DNA from: Mumia quercus
GTDB taxonomy: Bacteria > Actinomycetota > Actinomycetes > Propionibacteriales > Nocardioidaceae
Length of the DNA: 64,000 bases
Reading direction: 5' to 3'
NCBI RefSeq assembly: GCF_025506335.1
Contig: NZ_JANZYO010000002.1
Coordinates: 1-64,000, forward strand
Shown: positions 61,415-64,000 of the stretch, one piece after another
Position numbering within the stretch: the first letter of the stretch is position 1
Layout of the letters: the number at the start of each line of letters is the position of its first letter
The notes under the pieces: generated by a model
What the model was told of the DNA's origin: nothing
What the model saw: the letters and a program-made list of their open reading frames with translations, nothing else
Databases searched by the model: none
Position numbers and translations under genes: made by a program

Positions 61415-63943
61415 TCACTCTCCCCGCAGCGTCTCCAGGACCTCGTCCAGGTCGTCCGGCTTGATCAGCACGTCGCGCGCCTTCGAGCCCTCGCTGGGAC
61501 CGACGACGCCGCGTGACTCGAGGATGTCCATCAGGCGGCCCGCCTTGGCGAAGCCCACGCGGAGCTTGCGCTGCAGCATGGACGTCGACCCGAACTGGGT
61601 GTTGACCACGAGCTCGACCGCCTGCAGCACCAGCTCCAGGTCGTCGCCGATGTCGTCGTCGAGCTCGCGCTTGCTCGCCTGGGGCGCGGTGACGTCCTCG
61701 CGGTAGACCGGCTGCAGCTGGTCCTTGCAGTGCTGGACGACGTCGTGGATCTCCTTCTCGGTGATCCACGCGCCCTGCATGCGCAGCGGCTTGTTCGCGC
61801 CCATCGGCAAGAAGAGCCCGTCACCGCCGCCGACGAGCTTCTCAGCGCCCGGCTGGTCGAGGATGACCCGGCTGTCGGCCAGCGACGAGGTCGCAAAGGC
61901 GAGCCGGCTGGGCACGTTCGCCTTGATCAGGCCCGTGACCACGTCGACCGACGGACGCTGGGTCGCCAGCACGAGGTGGATGCCGGCGGCGCGCGCCAGC
62001 TGGGTGATGCGGACGATCGAGTCCTCGACGTCGCGCGGGGCCACCATCATGAGGTCGGCGAGCTCGTCGACGACGACGAGCAGATACGGGTACGGAGCGA
62101 GGACACGCTCGCTGCCCGGCGGCACCTTGACCGATCCCTCGCGCACCGCCTTGTTGAAGTCGTCGATGTGCCGGAACCCGAAGTTGGCCAGGTCGTCGTA
62201 GCGCAGGTCCATCTCGCGCACGACCCACTGCAGCGCCTCGGCCGCCTTCTTGGGGTTGGTGATGATCTGCGTGATGAGGTGCGGGATGCCCTCGTACGCG
62301 GTGAGCTCGACGCGCTTGGGGTCGACGAGGATCATCCGCACCTCGTCCGGCGTCGCCCGCATGAGCACCGAGGAGATCATCGAGTTGATGAAGCTCGACT
62401 TGCCGGACCCCGTGGCGCCGGCGACGAGGAGGTGCGGCATCTTCGCCATGTTGGCGACGACGAAGCCGCCCTCGACGTCCTTGCCGAGACCCACGACCAT
62501 CGGGTGGTGGTCGCTGCGTGCCCGGTTGGAGCGGAGCACGTCGCCGAGGGAGACGGTCTCCTTGTCGGTGTTCGGGATCTCGATGCCGATCGCGGACTTG
62601 CCCGGGATCGGCGAGAGGATCCGGACCTCGTTCGACGCGACGGCGTAGGAGATGTTCTTCGCGAGCGCGGTGATCTTCTCGACCTTCACGCCCTGGCCGA
62701 GCTCGATCTCGTACCGGGTGACCGTCGGTCCACGCGTGTAGCCGGTGACCTCGGCGTCGACGCCGAACTCCTCCAGCACCGTCGTCAAGCGCGCGACGAC
62801 CGAGTCCGAAGCCGCTGTGCGGGCCTTGTGCGGGGTGCCCTCGCGGAGCATGTCGTTGGCGGGCAGCGTGTAGACGATGTCACCGGAGAGGGCGAGCTGC
62901 TCGGCGCGCGCCGGCAGCGGCGTCATCGGCGGGAGCTCGACAGGCTCGTCGTCGGCTGGCGGTGCCGCCTCGGCGACGTCGACGCCGACCGTGTCGTCCT
63001 CCGGCGTGGGGGCCTTCTTGAGCTTGCCCTTGCGGGCGCCGGTGTCGACGGTGGGTTCCTCGTCGGCCCCCACGACCAGCGGGTTGTCGTACGGCACGTC
63101 GCTTCCGGTGCCGCCGCGGGGCGTGCGCTTGCGGGCGGGCTCGGCCGGGGCGGGATCGGACTCGAAGTGGCGGCGTCCGAGCACCATGTCGCGGGCGCTG
63201 CGCAGCCGGTCGGGGATGCGGTAGACGGGGGTGCCGGTGATGACGAGCAGCCCGAAGAACGCCAGCAGGGCCAGGAGCGGGACGGTCACGTACGGGGTGC
63301 GGAGGAGGTCGTCGAGCAGCTTGGAGACGCCGAAGCCGATCGCACCTCCCGCGTCACGGATCCCCTCGCCGCCGGCCTCGGACGGCTTCGGGATGCCGTT
63401 GGCGATCGAGACGATCCCCAACGTGCCGCCCGCCAGCGCCGCCCACCCGATGACCTGGCGGCCGAGCGGGCCGTTGGCCTCGGGGTTGCGCATCGTGCGC
63501 GCACCGACGACGAACAGCGCCAGCGGAACCGTCCACGCGAGCAGCCCGACGCTGTTGGACACCGCCTCGGCGACGGCGTGGGTCACCGGGCTGTCGACCT
63601 GGAACCAGACCGCGCCGACGACGACCACACCCAGGCCGATGAGCGCAAGGCCGATCCCGTCGCGGCGGTGCTCGGGATCGAGGTCGCGAGCTGCCGACCC
63701 GACGCTGCGGACGAGGGCCCCGATCAGGCGGGCGAGCCCCATCCAGAGGGCCCCGATCGCGCGGCCGATCGCGCTGAGGACACGGACGAACGGGCCAGGG
63801 CCTGTCCTCGGCGGCGGGACGGGCGGCTGACGCTTGGTCGAGCCACGGCCGCGCTGCTGCGGACGACGGTCCTGGCCACCGGACGACCGCGAGGGCTTCT
63901 TCTTCGACGACCCTTGCGGTGGGGAAGACGTACGGCTCGCCAT
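61415..63943 (-). CDS. ftsK: DNA translocase FtsK
   Basis: The protein has 842 residues from the ATG at 63943. Four membrane helices lie between about residues 80 and 245, then a charged linker, then the RecA-like motor with Walker A GATGSGKSS near 505 and LLVVVDELADLM (Walker B). The C-terminal gamma winged helix (about 775-842, LRVGFAKAGRLMDILESRGVVG) reads KOPS-type chromosome signals. It clears DNA from the closing septum. The RodZ-like start is one base beyond its stop. Confidence 0.96.
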   Translation of the reverse strand: MASRTSSPPQGSSKKKPSRSSGGQDRRPQQRGRGSTKRQPPVPPPRTGPGPFVRVLSAIGRAIGALWMGLARLIGALVRSVGSAARDLDPEHRRDGIGLALIGLGVVVVGAVWFQVDSPVTHAVAEAVSNSVGLLAWTVPLALFVVGARTMRNPEANGPLGRQVIGWAALAGGTLGIVSIANGIPKPSEAGGEGIRDAGGAIGFGVSKLLDDLLRTPYVTVPLLALLAFFGLLVITGTPVYRIPDRLRSARDMVLGRRHFESDPAPAEPARKRTPRGGTGSDVPYDNPLVVGADEEPTVDTGARKGKLKKAPTPEDDTVGVDVAEAAPPADDEPVELPPMTPLPARAEQLALSGDIVYTLPANDMLREGTPHKARTAASDSVVARLTTVLEEFGVDAEVTGYTRGPTVTRYEIELGQGVKVEKITALAKNISYAVASNEVRILSPIPGKSAIGIEIPNTDKETVSLGDVLRSNRARSDHHPMVVGLGKDVEGGFVVANMAKMPHLLVAGATGSGKSSFINSMISSVLMRATPDEVRMILVDPKRVELTAYEGIPHLITQIITNPKKAAEALQWVVREMDLRYDDLANFGFRHIDDFNKAVREGSVKVPPGSERVLAPYPYLLVVVDELADLMMVAPRDVEDSIVRITQLARAAGIHLVLATQRPSVDVVTGLIKANVPSRLAFATSSLADSRVILDQPGAEKLVGGGDGLFLPMGANKPLRMQGAWITEKEIHDVVQHCKDQLQPVYREDVTAPQASKRELDDDIGDDLELVLQAVELVVNTQFGSTSMLQRKLRVGFAKAGRLMDILESRGVVGPSEGSKARDVLIKPDDLDEVLETLRGE

Positions 63944-64000
63944 GGTGGCGAGCCTAGAGGCGAGACACGCCGTTCCTCGGTATCCCACGCCGCCCGCGCG

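Overview
The window is about 70% GC actinobacterial chromosome. The gene order hflX-dapF-miaA, miaB, recX-recA-DUF3046, clgR-cinA-pgsA-ftsK and a LysM gene divergent from lexA follows the known Mycobacterium Rv2719c-Rv2748c neighbourhood. The overall gene content (ClgR, DUF3046, MT0933-like proteins, GluABCD, GTG starts, SOS boxes of the TCGAAC-N4-GTTCGA type) points to Propionibacteriales, probably Nocardioidaceae. That family-level guess is an inference. No phage, plasmid, IS element, CRISPR array, tRNA or rRNA is visible.

Layout. (1) 1-10.9 kb: a minus-strand tandem array of eight genes (here propA to propH, left to right) for secreted beta-propeller proteins, plus the collapsed remnant of a ninth and an embedded K+-channel-like gene. 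Most members end in a lysine/arginine-rich fibronectin-III-like domain. The array carries a 308/309-bp duplication, shared identical tracts, and ribosome-binding-site hairpins in front of four genes. It is the least explained part of the window. (2) 10.9-14.5 kb: DUF1330, an ArsR/SRPBCC pair, threonine aldolase, a small CXXC Rdx-like protein and a beta-lactamase-fold protein. (3) 14.5-18.1 kb: a LysM membrane protein divergent from lexA with four LexA boxes between them, then a DinG-type helicase converging on lexA across a large hairpin. (4) 18.3-23.3 kb: a complete branched-chain amino-acid ABC importer (livGFHMK). (5) 23.3-34.5 kb: hflX, dapF, miaA and miaB backbone, interrupted by a TetR/SRPBCC pair, a 1005-aa secreted GH3 enzyme, a Nudix hydrolase and two MT0933-like small proteins. 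(6) 35-38.5 kb: a glutamate-type ABC importer (gluABCD) with a strong hairpin after the binding-protein gene. (7) 38.5-42.3 kb: small accessory genes including a CapA-like lipoprotein and an M28 peptidase lipoprotein. (8) 42.3-49.9 kb: recX-recA with an SOS box, a large-subunit catalase, DUF3046, and an MMPL transporter divergent from a TetR regulator. (9) 50-52.6 kb: a DrrAB-like ABC exporter. (10) 52.8-58.2 kb: lhr-nei2 repair genes. (11) 58.2-63.9 kb: clgR, cinA C-domain, pgsA, a RodZ-like protein with an added N-terminal region, and ftsK.

How the genes fit together. LexA, RecA, RecX, the LysM protein, DinG, Lhr and Nei2 make this a DNA-damage-rich region, with SOS boxes visible only at lexA/LysM and recA. 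FtsK, RodZ-like, PgsA and LysM add envelope and division functions. MiaA and MiaB both modify tRNA adenosine 37. The two importers supply amino acids. The propeller array is a cell-surface family diversifying by duplication, recombination and loss. Reading was by eye only, with no database search, so family names rest on recognised motifs, and start codons are the ones best supported by ribosome binding sites and domain boundaries.
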